A DNA stretch of 64,000 nt from Dendrobium chrysotoxum (Eukaryota > Streptophyta > Magnoliopsida > Asparagales > Orchidaceae). Positions 1 through 10,744 of the stretch are shown here, in pieces. Made by a program: the position numbers and the translations under genes. The notes below the pieces were generated by a model. That model saw nothing but the letters and a program-made list of their open reading frames with translations, searched no databases and was not told the origin of the DNA. The stretch lies in NCBI GenBank assembly GCA_019925795.1, contig CM034314.1, forward strand, positions 22,995,774-23,059,773, given 5' to 3'. How positions within the stretch are numbered: the first letter of the stretch is position 1; each line of letters starts with the position of its first letter.

Positions 1-430
1 TGTGATTAGATTTGGATAGGGCCTTATCGCCTCTATTAAGGGTAGTCCAAAGATTTTAGTTGGGTAGGTCTTATAGCTTCCTAAGAAGTTGCCTAATGAT
101 GGGTCTTATGACCTATCCCTGTAAGCTAAGTGACCCGAGTTGTGGGTCTTACAACCAAGCCCTATAGACTAGGATGCCTGTGTGAGGGGTCTAGGGTTGT
201 GTAATTATCTAAATATTTCTCTCAGAGATCGGACTTACGACTTCTATTAGAAGTTGCCCGATATTTTAATTTGGGGTTAGGGTTCAAGTCGATTTTACCT
301 AAGACTTCCCCTAGAGTCGGGTTTATGGCTTTCCTATGAAAGCTGCCGGGTAGTGGATCTTACAACCAAGTTCTTATAAATAAGGCTGCCCAGGGATTTG
401 AATTTGGTTATGTGTTTATTGAGTTGACTC
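1..430. repeat. degenerate repeat stretch at window start
   Basis: Phrases such as gggtcttacaacc, ggtcttatgacc and gaagttgcc/gaagctgcc recur several times at irregular spacing, so this looks like a strongly decayed tandem array. It has no long ORF. The style resembles the 3' untranslated arrays of Tat-type gypsy elements seen at 50.9-52 kb and 60-62 kb, but I cannot show direct homology. Confidence 0.35.
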
Positions 431-1395
431 TAGTGTTTTGAGAGATTTGGCACTAGTCCTTGGTTTTCAGTTGTTCTGTGCTCGTACTCTTTTCCCACTA
501 CAGTAATTTGTTACTCTACTTTCAGCACTTTGTTTGCTTGTTTCTACCTGCTTTCACCATTTTATTCTACATGCAGTAGTTTTATTTATTATTATTTTTT
601 AGCATTGATTTAATTTATTTATGATGCGCTGTTTCTTGTTTGCAGGTACGTGGTACTTGTAGCAGTTCAGAGAGCTCACAGATGGCTGCAGAAGCCACTG
701 TAGGGTATTTTGTTCTACTGGAGAGTGTTGGGTTTCTGTTCAGAGTGTGAAGAGCAGTGTTTGTTGAGAGTTGAGTTGTTTTTTAGAATTGAATAGTGAG
801 TTTGAGTTTGTTGGTTTAAATTTGAGAGTTCATTGTTTGGGGAGTTTTGAGTTGAGTTGTTGTTGTTGGCATTATATATATTGATTAGTATGAATATTTT
901 TATTCATGCATTTTGTTTCATTTTAAATTGGTTGGTTGGATTTTAAATTTTAAATGTTAAATTGGTTAATTGATTTAATGAAGTTTAATTTGGTTGATTA
1001 ATGAAATTATTTTTTTAATTTGATTCAATTGTTTAAAATTTAAATAGTTAAATGAGATTTTTTAAATTAGTTAAGTGAAGTTTGAATTTTAAATTGATTT
1101 TAAGTTTGTTACTAGATATTTATTGATTATTTAATTATTAAAGTTGATTAAATTAAGTGGATTTTAATTAAAGTTTTAATTTGATTCATGTTTTAATTAT
1201 TTAAATGATTAATTAAATTAAGGGTTTTTTTATTAATTAGTTTTAAAAGCTCATGTTAATTAATTAATCAAATTAATCACCGCTCTCCAATTGCTCCAAA
1301 CAGTTTTTTTTGTAATTTTTAAGAAAATTTCGTCAATCTCCCGGCGTCCCCTCCCCACCGAGGGATCGAGAAATCGGGACGGCATCTGTCGTAAA
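431..1395. other. no gene seen; AT-rich from about 880
   Basis: There is no ORF or recognisable domain. From about 880 to 1280 the sequence is mostly TTAATT/TTTAAA-like low-complexity DNA. A splice-acceptor-like tttgcag occurs near 645, followed by about 60 bases of balanced composition, but no exon can be supported. Confidence 0.5.
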
Positions 1396-1399
1396 TTCT

Positions 1400-1648
1400 T
1401 CCTACCTGGACCTAAGGTCAACGGCGTATGATCTTTGATTTACAGCCATCTCGCTCGGAGCTATGGTCGACAGTGCGAGGTCTTCGAAATTTAAAACCAT
1501 CAGCCCAGATCTAAGGTCGATGGCACGGGTCTTCAAAATTTAAACATCTCGCCCGGACCTAAGGTCGATGGCGCGAGGTCTTCGCTTTGAAACCATATCG
1601 ACCGGATTTAAAATCAACGGTGCGAGGTCTTGATTTAAAACCATCTCC
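1400..1648. repeat. tandem repeat, about 49 bp x 5
   Basis: Five imperfect units share the pattern cggacctaaggtcgatggc then gcgaggtcttcg then aatttaaaaccat. They start near 1405, 1450, 1500, 1547 and 1596. The array is GC-rich compared with the AT-rich DNA on its left. The accumulated substitutions indicate an old array. No coding potential is evident. Confidence 0.75.
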
Positions 1649-1745
1649 AGAGTTAGGTACACATCCACTTATTAAGCAAAATGTATCAAACTCGATCTTC
1701 ATAATTCTCCCTTTAGTATCATGATCTAATAGGCCAAGTCTGTAG

Positions 1746-1940
1746 TTAATAGAGATTGATTTTTTTTCTTTGAATGATAAACACTTTAGTGAAAATTTTA
1801 AGTTCTGTTAAGTGCTTCTTTGAGATACTAAAACTCATTGCCATTGTCCGAAGTTCCTTCACAGTCATAGAATCCAGTTTATCTAGATTGATTCTAATTT
1901 CCTCAATTCCCATTGGTTCCACAACATGCTCCTTCATCAT
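1746..1940 (-). pseudogene. possible captured exon, Rho-N-like motif
   Basis: A 64-codon minus-strand reading frame contains LDSMTVKELRTMAMS. This resembles the start of the plant Rho N-terminal/SAP-like fold, where the pattern L-x2-M/L-x-V-x-E-L-R-x-L-A-x-S is common. The helix that should follow is a poor match. There is no supporting exon on either side, although an atattgcag acceptor-like string lies just upstream on the minus strand near 1965. This could be a gene scrap carried by a transposon or chance similarity. Confidence is low. Confidence 0.2.
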
Positions 1941-2129
1941 ATTCTTCTACGACTGTTTTGCTGCAATATGCAGAAATCTTCATTTTCTTTTAAACTTTCT
2001 TCTAGCCTGAAGCAGGCATAGGTAGGTTTGATGATCGCATTTCAAAGTCCTTGCCTTTCAACCTCTAACACACTAGTGCTTTAACTCTCAGCTTCTTAAA
2101 ATACAATGCAGTCATTAGGAAGGAAGATG

Positions 2130-2600
2130 CTGAGCGACTAGTACACGAACAGTGGGGTGTTCGGCATAGAGGCTCATGTGCAATTGAAGCAGACACGCGA
2201 GAGACGGCGGACTGAGGCGTTCACACGTGGGTTCCGTCTAGGGCTTGGACTGGGCTGACGGTGAAGGCAGACATTTGAGGCGTCAGAGTCGGATGCGAAC
2301 AGGAGGCTAGGGCTTTGGTCAGCTAGGGTAGTCGTTGAAAGAGTGAAGTCAAACAGCCACAAAGGAACTGAAGGAGCTACGCATGTAATCTCTCCATCTC
2401 CTGAGAAGCAACAAAGTAGGACAGCAGCGAAGGAGCCGAAGAGCGACTCGTGCGATCTCTGCCCTCCTGCGAAGCAAAGTCGGATAGCACCGAATGAGTC
2501 GAAGAGGCGACTCAATCTCTTCGCCTCTTATGAAGTAACGAAGCCGAACGGTGATGAAGGAGTCGAAGGAGGTCGAGAAGTCAGAGCGGAGTTCCCACAA
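2130..2600. repeat. GC-rich degenerate repeat, about 59 bp units
   Basis: From about 2360 the strings aagcaacaaagtaggacagc, gaaggagccgaagagcgact and ctctgccctcctg recur in three to four diverged units of about 59 bp. Open frames of 90-113 codons on both strands are by-products of the GC-rich repeat and show no domain. On the minus strand a TATA-like tgtataaagg lies near 2640-2650, just outside the repeat, so this may be the 5' end of an old minus-strand transcription unit. Confidence 0.5.
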
Positions 2601-2785
2601 GCAATCAAAACATAATCCTGGAATGAACGTCCCTCCTCCCTTTATACATTTTTTTTTCAAATGAACAAACTACCGAATGGGAGTTACTCTAGCGAAGGAA
2701 TGCAACTGTTGGCCACTAACCATTCGAGTGGGGTCGACGGAGATAGTTGCTTCACACTAAATCAAAATTTTCTTCTTTTTTTTAG

Positions 2786-3905
2786 TCAACAAAGAAGTGA
2801 TACTTGGCGGGCCGGTACATTATAGATGAATATACCATTTTGAGAGGTAATATATCTTTCTTATTACTTCAATATTTTATTATTTAGTGGGGTATATTCA
2901 CGTACATTTTCATAATTTACAGATTTTTCTTAGTATTAAAGGATTTTGTTAGAAATAAGTCACAACCTGAAGGGTCAATTGCTAAGTGATACATCGCTGA
3001 AGAGGGAATTTAATTTTGCTCAAAATATCTGGATGGTTCGCCGACTTTCTCCAAGCCCATATCTACTAGAATTTCATCTAATGATGATAGTGTTTCCTAC
3101 AAGTTCCTGACTGCCGTAAACCTTTGGGTCAAGTGTCTATATTTGTGTTAGATGACCTATCATTGATTAAGGGTCATAGATATGTGCTCCAACATTGTGA
3201 TAATTTAACAAAGTATATTGATCTGTACAAGGAGGAAGAGAGAGAAAAAAAAGCCAACAACTTTCCTCTAACGCCATTAGCTCTTGATAAACTTGTTAAT
3301 GAACATTTTCATGATTGGTAATGTTCAGACGAGCAGTAAGATATCAAAACCTCTCCTTAGTCAATTTTAATATCATATGCCTAATTTGACTAATAATTTT
3401 TTGTTTATATTACATGTCCAGATAATTCAATAGTTTCAGAAGAAATTAGAGCCCTCGCGGTTGGTCCTAAGCAAATCACATGAAGATTTGAAGGATTTTA
3501 TATTAATGGCTATGAATTTCATACTAAAGCTCATGAGGAGAACAAGAAAACACAAAATTATGGCATTGTTAAATAAACTGAAGTTGGAAATTTTTCTTAT
3601 TATGGTCGACTGAATGATATTATTGAGCTTAATTACTCGGACTTATTTCGTGTGGTCTTCTTCAAGTGTGATTGGGCTAACACAACTTCAACAGGCACTA
3701 AAGTCATTACGGAAATGCATTGGTTAACTTTTCACGATTAATACACACAGGTGATAGATCGGCAGATGATCCATTTATTTTCTCATCACAAGTTGAGCCC
3801 ATTTTTTTCATTGAAGATCCAAAGAATAAAACCTGGAATTTATTCTTACCAGTAAAGGCTAGAGATGTATTTGATTCAAGCATTTCTCGATAGAATTTAC
3901 ATACA
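2786..3905 (+). pseudogene. CACTA transposase (TNP2-like), C-terminal exons, decayed
   Basis: These are remnants of the C-terminal half of a CACTA (En/Spm superfamily) transposase. Exon 2786-2846 reads VILGGPVHYR then IYHFER, with a stop at a conserved Trp position. An 87-bp intron with GT/AG ends follows. The exon from 2934 carries the hallmark FVRNKSQPEGSIA and FCSKYLDG, which is the end of the region called DUF4218 in this family. An open stretch at 3124-3321 includes GHRYVLQHCDN. After a second intron (acceptor cag ending 3421) comes a DUF4216-like part with YINGYEFHTKAH, YYGRLNDIIELNY and FFIEDPKNKTW. There is at least one stop in each part and a frameshift near 3720. The N-terminal catalytic part is missing upstream of 2786, where unrelated repeat DNA begins. 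The identity of the family is secure; the function is lost. Confidence 0.85.
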
Positions 3906-3939
3906 TTTAAAGTGATTGAGATGTGGGATTTCAATTTCA

Positions 3940-4700
3940 GATGTTTTTGCTGTATTTTTGAGGATCTTAATCAGAACTTAGTTTCCATCTAAATACATTT
4001 TTCCATTTTACTGTATTTTGAGAATCTTAATATTCTGCCATATGATATATTTTTAGAATTTAATATGATGCATTTTGAGAATTATAATATTCTATCGTAT
4101 GACATTGATATATTTTTATGTGCAATATATAATTAAAGAAAATCAGCTCCCAACTAAAGATTTTCGATGTATTTTGAGAATCTTAATTTGTATGCATTAT
4201 TTTTGATGGCCTTAATCAGAACCCTGTTATCTAGTCGTTGATTCTTCTACTGCTAAAATTTGTATAGATTATGATGTGCATTGCATTTACTATTGCCCCT
4301 TCTACTTATAGTGTAAGGAGATGCTAAGTTAATTTATTTCCTGAATTCACAATCATTTGATTGCTATTGCAATAACCTGAGTAACCATAGGATGAATGCT
4401 GTTGCAATAACCTGAGTAATTCTCATCCAACCTTTGCCTTCAGGTCATCAACAATAGGAATTGGCATCAACTCGAGTTTCATAGGCTTCCACCAGGTACT
4501 GTTTATTGAATTTTTAATCAAAATTTAAATTGGTTTTCTCAAGCTTTGCTGCTGCAATTCTGATCATCAACAATAGGAATTGGCTTATTTTGTCTTTTCC
4601 TTTATTTTTAACAAAGGAATGCTTTGCTGCTGCAATTCTGCATATTAAGAATTGGATATTGTAACATTGGGTGGAAAACTTTGAAGTGAAATAAGGCATT
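3940..4700. repeat. short repeats inside the CACTA element
   Basis: The phrase tgtattttgagaatcttaat recurs about four times between 3945 and 4190. The phrases gttgcaataacctgagtaa (near 4370 and 4405), catcaacaataggaattggc (near 4445 and 4565) and gctttgctgctgcaattctg (near 4548 and 4621) are each present twice. This is non-coding DNA between the two CACTA coding units, grown by small local duplications. Confidence 0.65.
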
Positions 4701-5170
4701 AGCAACTATATTAGCATTTCCGAATCAATTCTCAGGACATTTCAAAAATCCATGAATGTAGATGACTTGCACTTGACATTTACGCAATCATTTAGTTAAC
4801 TTGTATTTATCATGTGTATATGATATTTTAATAATTTCCCTTTCTTTTTGTTTGAATTAATAGGAATGACAGGAAGTAGCCCATTTCGACATGCTAAAAA
4901 GGTTACACGTCGAGATCTTCTAGTGTAGAGCATACTAGTAGAACTTCTAATAATACATTGACTCCGGTGCATCCATATTCATCTAATGCTGATGACTACA
5001 ATATCAACGACCAGTCCCCGATTCAATCATCTGAAGATTTAAGATGGCGGGTGCCACCGACGGAGGATGGAATTTGGCTCATAGAATTTCGTTCACTTAA
5101 ATATTTATTTATTTATGTCAATTTTAATAATTTAATAATATAATTGCCTCTTACATCTTTATTTTTTCAG

Positions 5171-6030
5171 ATGATGAGGGGGCTCTGATAAAAAAGAGAG
5201 GCCGAACTATTTGTGCAGACATACAGAGCATGCTACTAGGTACACGAGTTCACATTGAAGTCAATGAGAATATGGTGCCATGTAATATACCAGAATCTAT
5301 TCTGCTTGGTTCATACTTAGGGGTTGTAGCTAGAGATCCTATTTTGGCACCGATCTCATTCTCAGATTGGTGCAATAAATGCATGGAACCTTTTAAAAAG
5401 AAGATGTTAGCTGAAGTAGAGGTAAATATCATAACAAATAGTCAGATGTTATTTATGTTTGTTTGATAATTAAAATCATTTAACATTCTTTAGGCCAAAT
5501 TTGAGTTCCCCGCAAACATAAAGCATTGGATACTACAATCTCTTGGTGTCAAGTGGCGTAACTATAAAAGTAGTTTGAAGGCATAACACTGAGATAGTAG
5601 ACCAGCACAGGATATTATAGAGGATGTTCCTAGAGGAGTAGACCCAGTGCAGTGGTGTCAATTTGTTAGTAAGTGGTCACAACCTCAGGACAAGATGAGT
5701 TAGTAAAATAAATTACGTTACTAAGTTTCATAAAAAATGAAATTAATATAACGATTATTTATTGTAGGAGAGGGCAGCAAGAACTGTGGAAAATTATATT
5801 TCTATGAAGAAAATTAATTGTCAGTTTTCTGCAGTCTATACGAGATCGCCTGTTATTTTGAAAAATCAATCGCAAGCGTAAAGATGGATCATGGTCATCT
5901 GAGGAGGCCAGACAAAAATGGATAAAATTGTATGCTTTTCACATGACTAGTTTAATGAATGCTAACTATATATATATATATATATTCTAAATCTAGTCAC
6001 ATGCTATTGAAATGCTTGTCGAGAACAAGG
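5171..6030 (+). pseudogene. CACTA second ORF, Transposase_24-like, decayed
   Basis: Three exons resemble the plant Transposase_24 family (PF03004) found as the second gene of CACTA elements. Exon 5171-5420 begins after a ttttttcag acceptor and includes KKRGRT, GTRVHIEVN and ILLGSYLGVVARD, with a gtaaat donor after it. Exon 5494-5696 includes AKFEFP, HWILQSLGVKWRNYKSSLKA and DPVQWCQFV. Exon 5768 onward needs one frameshift to reach NRKRKDGSW and SSEEARQKW. Stops occur after SSLKA. An upstream open stretch at 4958-5143 may be a further exon but shows no domain. In intact elements the product is thought to be the accessory, DNA-binding partner of the TNP2 transposase. That role is family knowledge, not visible here. 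Confidence 0.8.
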
Positions 6031-7081
6031 AGATAATGATCAATTTATTAATTTATTTATCATCTTTATTTTTACGTACTGATGATTTCTATATTAATAA
6101 CAAGGAGAAAATGATCAATTTTTTCCTAGTTGACATCCAATGTGTAGAAGAAGTGAAGGCATAGCATAAATGGGCATGATATTTTCATTATGTATGACCG
6201 ATGTTTTGTTTTGAAATGTTATAAAAATTTTATGATGTATGATAATATGTAGATATTGATGAATGAAAATATGAATTTTATTATCTAAATAATTGCAATG
6301 CTTAATATTACTTAGCCCAAGTTTACTAATTTTTGTGATACATGTTCAACTTTTATCGTTTATACTTTAAATTCTTCTCGATAACTTTTTTGAGGTGATC
6401 CATCAACCCCTCTTATATTGTTGCCAGCCGCACCCCAATGATTAAACTCTCCAGTCATTCATATATTAAACTCTCTGGTCATGCATGTAGTAAACTCTTC
6501 TATCTTGCGGCAAAGCTGATGAAGCAAAGGAGCATTTGATAAGGATGGCGATGAATCTGATGTTGAGGATGCCAAGGAACATCATGATAAGGATGATGAT
6601 CAAGATGAAGAGAACACAAGCCATCATGTATGTCCCAATCATTGCCTTGTTTTGTGTTACTATTGCCATAATGTAATAATCTAGCATGTTTGCATGAGGT
6701 TCCTTCTATTATAGGGTCTTCAGAATGGTTGATGCATGCATCCTTAAATTGCATTGCATAGTTATTCATTGCTTGAACACCTATCGAACAACACTAATAA
6801 TTACCAAGCCACGCAATTCCCAAGCACTTTTTCAAAATTTTTTTATCAAAGTTTTATATAAAATAATCTTACGAATCAAATCAATTTTTTCTGAACCAAT
6901 TTACTAAATTCTTTCCTCTTTGTTTTCTGCAGGATGAATTGTGGATGAATTGTAGATCTGAGTTGTCCTATGCGACTGGCGAAGGGGGTAGGTCTGGAAT
7001 TTTCCCTGTCAAGCTTCAAGGGAGTGTAGTGGTAGTTTGAATGGTTGAGCTGAGTTGCTCATCTTTCTTAATTTTAGATAA
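6030..7081. other. non-coding 3' part of the CACTA element
   Basis: No recognisable gene is present. Frames at 6466-6769 on the minus strand are shadows of an acidic plus-strand stretch (GATGATGATC-rich, about 6545-6615) that could be the tail of the second CACTA ORF. Splice-like tttctgcag occurs near 6932. Confidence 0.45.
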
Positions 7082-7187
7082 TTTTTTCTCGGGTAATTTT
7101 TGAAAAGAAGCACATTAATTATCATAATTTGTAAAAGTAGCAGATTTATTTAAAAATTTAAAAAGGAGCAAATTCGTTATATTTTTT

Positions 7188-7206
7188 GGCGCATTCGAAA
7201 TGCGCC
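7188..7206. repeat. near-perfect palindrome ggcgcattcgaaatgcgcc
   Basis: This is a 19-base dyad inside the Mutator-like MITE, 97 bases from its left end. It is one unpaired base short of perfect. Its function is unknown. Confidence 0.7.
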
Positions 7207-7257
7207 ATTTTTTTTGGCCTGTTCTAAATAAGCCAAATGTTTTGGCACGTATTCAGA

Positions 7258-7370
7258 GGTGGAGAGAGAGAGAAAGGCGTGTTCACTTGGAGAGAGAGAA
7301 AGGTGGCGAGAGATGAGAGAGAGATACGCGTTAAAAAGAGAGAGAAAAAGGCTGAGAGAGAGAACAATCT
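7258..7370. repeat. GA-rich microsatellite-like stretch
   Basis: GAGAGAGA runs are broken by short inserts, for example gagagagagaaaggcg twice and tgagagagaga. This is low complexity inside the MITE. Confidence 0.8.
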
Positions 7371-7717
7371 TTATGCCGCTGCCTTCTCTACAAATTTTAT
7401 ATATTATTTTTAATTATTAAATAATGATTTATATGTTTAATTTTTTTGGCTAAAATTTTTATGAAAAGATTAAACATGTAAAAATCTTAATTTAATTTTA
7501 TTAAATTGTAATTTTAAGTTATAAATTTTAATTAAATTAAGTTATGAGTTCTTAATTTATAAATTTAATAACTTTATTTAAATTAATTACATTATAATTT
7601 TAATAACTTTATTTAAATTTATAACTTAATTTCCTTCTTAAATTTTTAAATAAATTTGTTCCTTTTACTAATTGTGATAATTAATGTGCTCCTTTTTAAA
7701 AATCCCCCTTTTTTCTC

Positions 7718-8202
7718 GGCCAACAAGTCCTTAAGGCAGGTTGCTTTGAATGTTCCCTGATTTTGACTTCATAAATGGATGCGTGTGTTTTTTTTTCTTA
7801 GTTCGTTTTCTCGTAATGTTTTAATCTGAATATTGGCTAGACGTTTGTTTTGCCGGTTAAAAAACTCAGGGCTCATGTAATAGAACAATAGTGGTCTCGA
7901 TCTATTTCAGACCGCAGCAGAAATTTATTGCATTTATTTTTTTAATTAGTTTTACCCTTGCTAAAAGCGATGCTAAAACTTTAATAAAAAAATTGATTTT
8001 GTTTCATTTTATTTTTTTAAATTAGTCCTATCCTATAGCAGCGATTAAAACCGCTGCTAAAAGCTCTGCAGTAGCGGTTACTAACCGCCGTTAAAGCCTT
8101 TCTAGCGAACGCAAATACGACGTATGTGCAGTAATTTGCAGGTGTTTAAACCGCTGCTGCAAGTTAGAAAAAGCGCTGCGAAATCCTGATTTGTTAGTAG
8201 TG
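7718..8202 (+). repeat. CACTA 3' subterminal repeats and terminal inverted repeat
   Basis: After about 150 bases without features, units of the form agcagcg-(a)ttaaaac-cgctgct appear as small hairpins near 8038-8062, with further partial units to 8165. Such subterminal arrays bind the element's own accessory protein in characterised En/Spm elements. Binding here is inference. The terminus ttagtagtg ends at 8202. Confidence 0.7.
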
Positions 8203-9385
8203 TTGTGACAACCATCTTAAATAGGCATGAAGATAATGAAGGTTATGATGACAGTTTGGTGAGGAGGCCGATGAGTAGGTGTTTTGATCAAAGTAGAATG
8301 GGTTTAATGATTCCATCCATGGCTTTTGCAAGTGATAGCTAGTCTCGATGTGCTTGTTTTGTGTGCGGAAGGTAGGATTCGCCACAATATGGTTGGTGAC
8401 TTAGTTTTTGCAAAACAAGAGCTTGCAAAACAAGAGCAATGGCTAGCGGTTTGCATGCTAAAATCATGCATTTATTGGGTTAGCAAAGTGAGTTCACTTA
8501 TTGTGGTGGCCAAGGCGAGACACTCTGGTTGAGTTGATAAATGTGAAACAGTATGTTACGTCTTTGAACTCCAAGAAATTTGAAAGCTGCCAAAAAAATG
8601 CAAAATCCTTGATAGACTTTTGGTGGCAAATATGATTTATAGTCTACTTTTGAGAAAGCGATAAGTTTGTCTCTCAACTCATACAAACATTACATTTGCA
8701 AAACTTGAATCCAAAACCTCTTGGACACATCACATATGTAATACTCGAACCCAACATATCTTAATTGATAGTCAAGGCTCCAAACTAATATATAAGGTGA
8801 GCTATGTAAACAAGTAACATAAAAGAATAAACATTATCCCATTGTGGATTTAAGATAATGAAGGAAATGGTGTAGGAGTGAGGTGCTGGACTACGTTAGG
8901 AATTTGGTTAACTTGTGAACAATGAATGTGATGTTTGTTTGGTTTAAAGTAATATATTGAAGTTCTCCTATTTATAGCTTATCGACTATTTAGTCATAAC
9001 ATAATTGTAATTAACATGTAATTAAACATATAATTATTTTTTAAATAAAAAATGACCTTCGAATGTAGCGTTTCATTATGCAATATAAGAAAAAGAATGT
9101 TCAAAGGATTTAAGGATATATAAAAAAAGAAATGCTACCTTTCAGAGTGATTTCCTGGTGCAGGCAAGATAAAGCGTGCAGGAGTGGTCTGCTGCTCTTG
9201 CCGGAGTGCTAACGTGATCCAACATGCCAAGTAATTAATGACAGTTAATGCATATATTGGTAAGTCATGGAAGCAATAGGCGATGCTCTTTATTTTCATT
9301 ATATTCTGACTGATTAGTTGCTCTCATACGCTAAGAAGAATGAATTAGATTATTGCAGGGTTTGACGTTTTGCAATTAACTTTTA
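8203..9385. other. no gene seen
   Basis: The sequence is AT-rich and of unremarkable composition. Short frames of 62-68 codons at 8194-8686 overlap each other on both strands, show no domain and are probably chance. Confidence 0.5.
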
Positions 9386-9643
9386 ATGAGGGATGACCTA
9401 TCCGTCAATCTGATCTGGACTCAGATTCAAAAAATTCTAAGTTTGAATTGACCCATTTAATAAATGAGCCAAGTTCGAGTCATGCAATTCAATCCGTTTA
9501 AAAATAGGCCGGGCTCGGGTTGATCCACATACTCTATTTTGATCCGAAAACGAGACATTTAACATATTTCCTTAAATTCTTTTAATTTTTAGTCTAATAT
9601 TCTTATTTTTTAATCAATTATTCAAAAATTTATGATTAACATC

Positions 9644-9715
<72 letters not shown>

Positions 9716-9880
9716 CAGGTTATCGGGTTAGGTTTGGGTTGCTTGCAAGTAGGTTTTGGGTTCATTTTTTGACCGGTTTATTAAACGGGTAGGATTTGAG
9801 TTGTCCGGATTCGAGTCAGGTCAATTTTGAGGTGGACCAGAACTCGATTTGCTTACTAGTTTCAACACCCCAAATTTACT
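9386..9880. mobile_element. possible MITE-like inverted repeat around a TA microsatellite
   Basis: The left arm (about 9440-9550: gacccatttaataaatgagc, gccgggctcgggttgatcc) and the right arm read on the minus strand (acccgtttaataaaccggtc, aacccaaacctaacccg) share a weak inverted relationship with the TA run between them. No target duplication could be defined. This is suggestive only. Confidence 0.3.
9647..9711. repeat. (TA)n microsatellite
   Basis: This is an uninterrupted alternating AT run of about 65 bases. It is likely length-polymorphic. Confidence 0.97.
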
Positions 9881-10744
9881 TGGTATTTTACTTGAATGTT
9901 TTGGCCTAGTTTTAACTCCATATTTTAGTTTATTATTTGTTAGAAAAATTTTATAATTGATAAATCAACAAAATTTAGCTTGATCCGTACAAATATCGAT
10001 GCATTTTTAATTAAAAACTTGTAGAATTAAATATAGGATCATCCAAATTCTGATTTGTGCAAAATTATGGTCAAAATAAGCTTCTCGTCGAGGCGAACCC
10101 AACTAAATAAAAAATGATTCAATCCAAGCCCAAATTAACAGCCCAAAGCCCAGTTAAACATTTCAGGACATTAATTGGATAGCCAAATGATCTATGAATT
10201 TTACATGTTTATAGTCAAATCGTGCGCCTCAATGAGAGGAATCCCATGACCCCAAGATTGCTTTATTTCAACATGATTAAGGCACTCAAATGTTGAAGAA
10301 ATGATCTAAAATGAGGGAATCAATAGAAGTTTTCTAATGGAGTGCTTTCAATTTGCTTTGAATTTTGTCCAGATTTATGGGGTATGCGACACTTAATATA
10401 TAAAGAGGCCCCCACCTTTCACATGAAGATAGGGTTAGGTTAGAGATTCAAGAGAGCTCTATGGATTAAAGAATCATGATGGTCTACTTAAGCACCATTG
10501 CTAATGAACCCTTGTTGCCCAGCCACCGACGGATCTCTGCCCGTTCGATGTTGCAGGAGCTCTTGTAACGTCTACTAAATCCATGCACATTTTTACCTAT
10601 TATGACCTGCTCTGGTAAGGGCAACCCATTGAATTTCTTCATTCATATCTTTTGCATGTGTCTATGAGTGTTCTATGTGCATATTGGGTGTTTGAATCTA
10701 TTATGAAGCGGGTCTCGAGGGTGCATGCATGAAATATCTGAAAT
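9881..10744. other. no gene seen
   Basis: AT-rich sequence without ORFs or recognisable repeats. A region of balanced composition at 10480-10580 has no coding signal. Confidence 0.5.

Larger units (their letters stand above)
7091..7708. mobile_element. Mutator-like MITE with 9-bp TSD
   Basis: Terminal inverted repeats of about 75-80 bp are clear: the left end starts gggtaatttttgaaaag and the right end, read on the minus strand, starts gggggatttttaaaaag. Both continue through gcacattaattatca to a shared atttatttaaaaattta. The element is flanked by an identical 9-base direct repeat, ttttttctc, at 7082-7090 and 7709-7717. A 9-bp target duplication, long TIRs and G-rich ends point to the Mutator superfamily. 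There is no transposase inside: the interior is a GA-rich stretch and AT-rich DNA, so it is non-autonomous. It is inserted in the CACTA 3' region and is therefore younger than that element. Confidence 0.85.
2786..8202 (+). mobile_element. CACTA (En/Spm) DNA transposon, 5'-truncated
   Basis: Plus-strand TNP2-like and Transposase_24-like remnants occur in the usual order and are followed by a right end with family hallmarks: repeated accgctgctaaaag-type motifs in both orientations at about 8030-8165 and a terminal string gatttgttagtagtg ending at 8202. Its reverse complement begins CACTACTAACAA, the CACTA signature. Three bases (ttg, 8203-8205) would be the right copy of the 3-bp target duplication. 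No matching left terminus was found before 2786, so the element is truncated or internally rearranged. A Mutator-like MITE is inserted at 7091-7708. Confidence 0.75.

Noticed and set aside
6466..6769. Minus-strand ORFs (73 and 89 codons)
   Set aside because: Shadows of an acidic GAT-rich plus-strand stretch in the CACTA 3' region.
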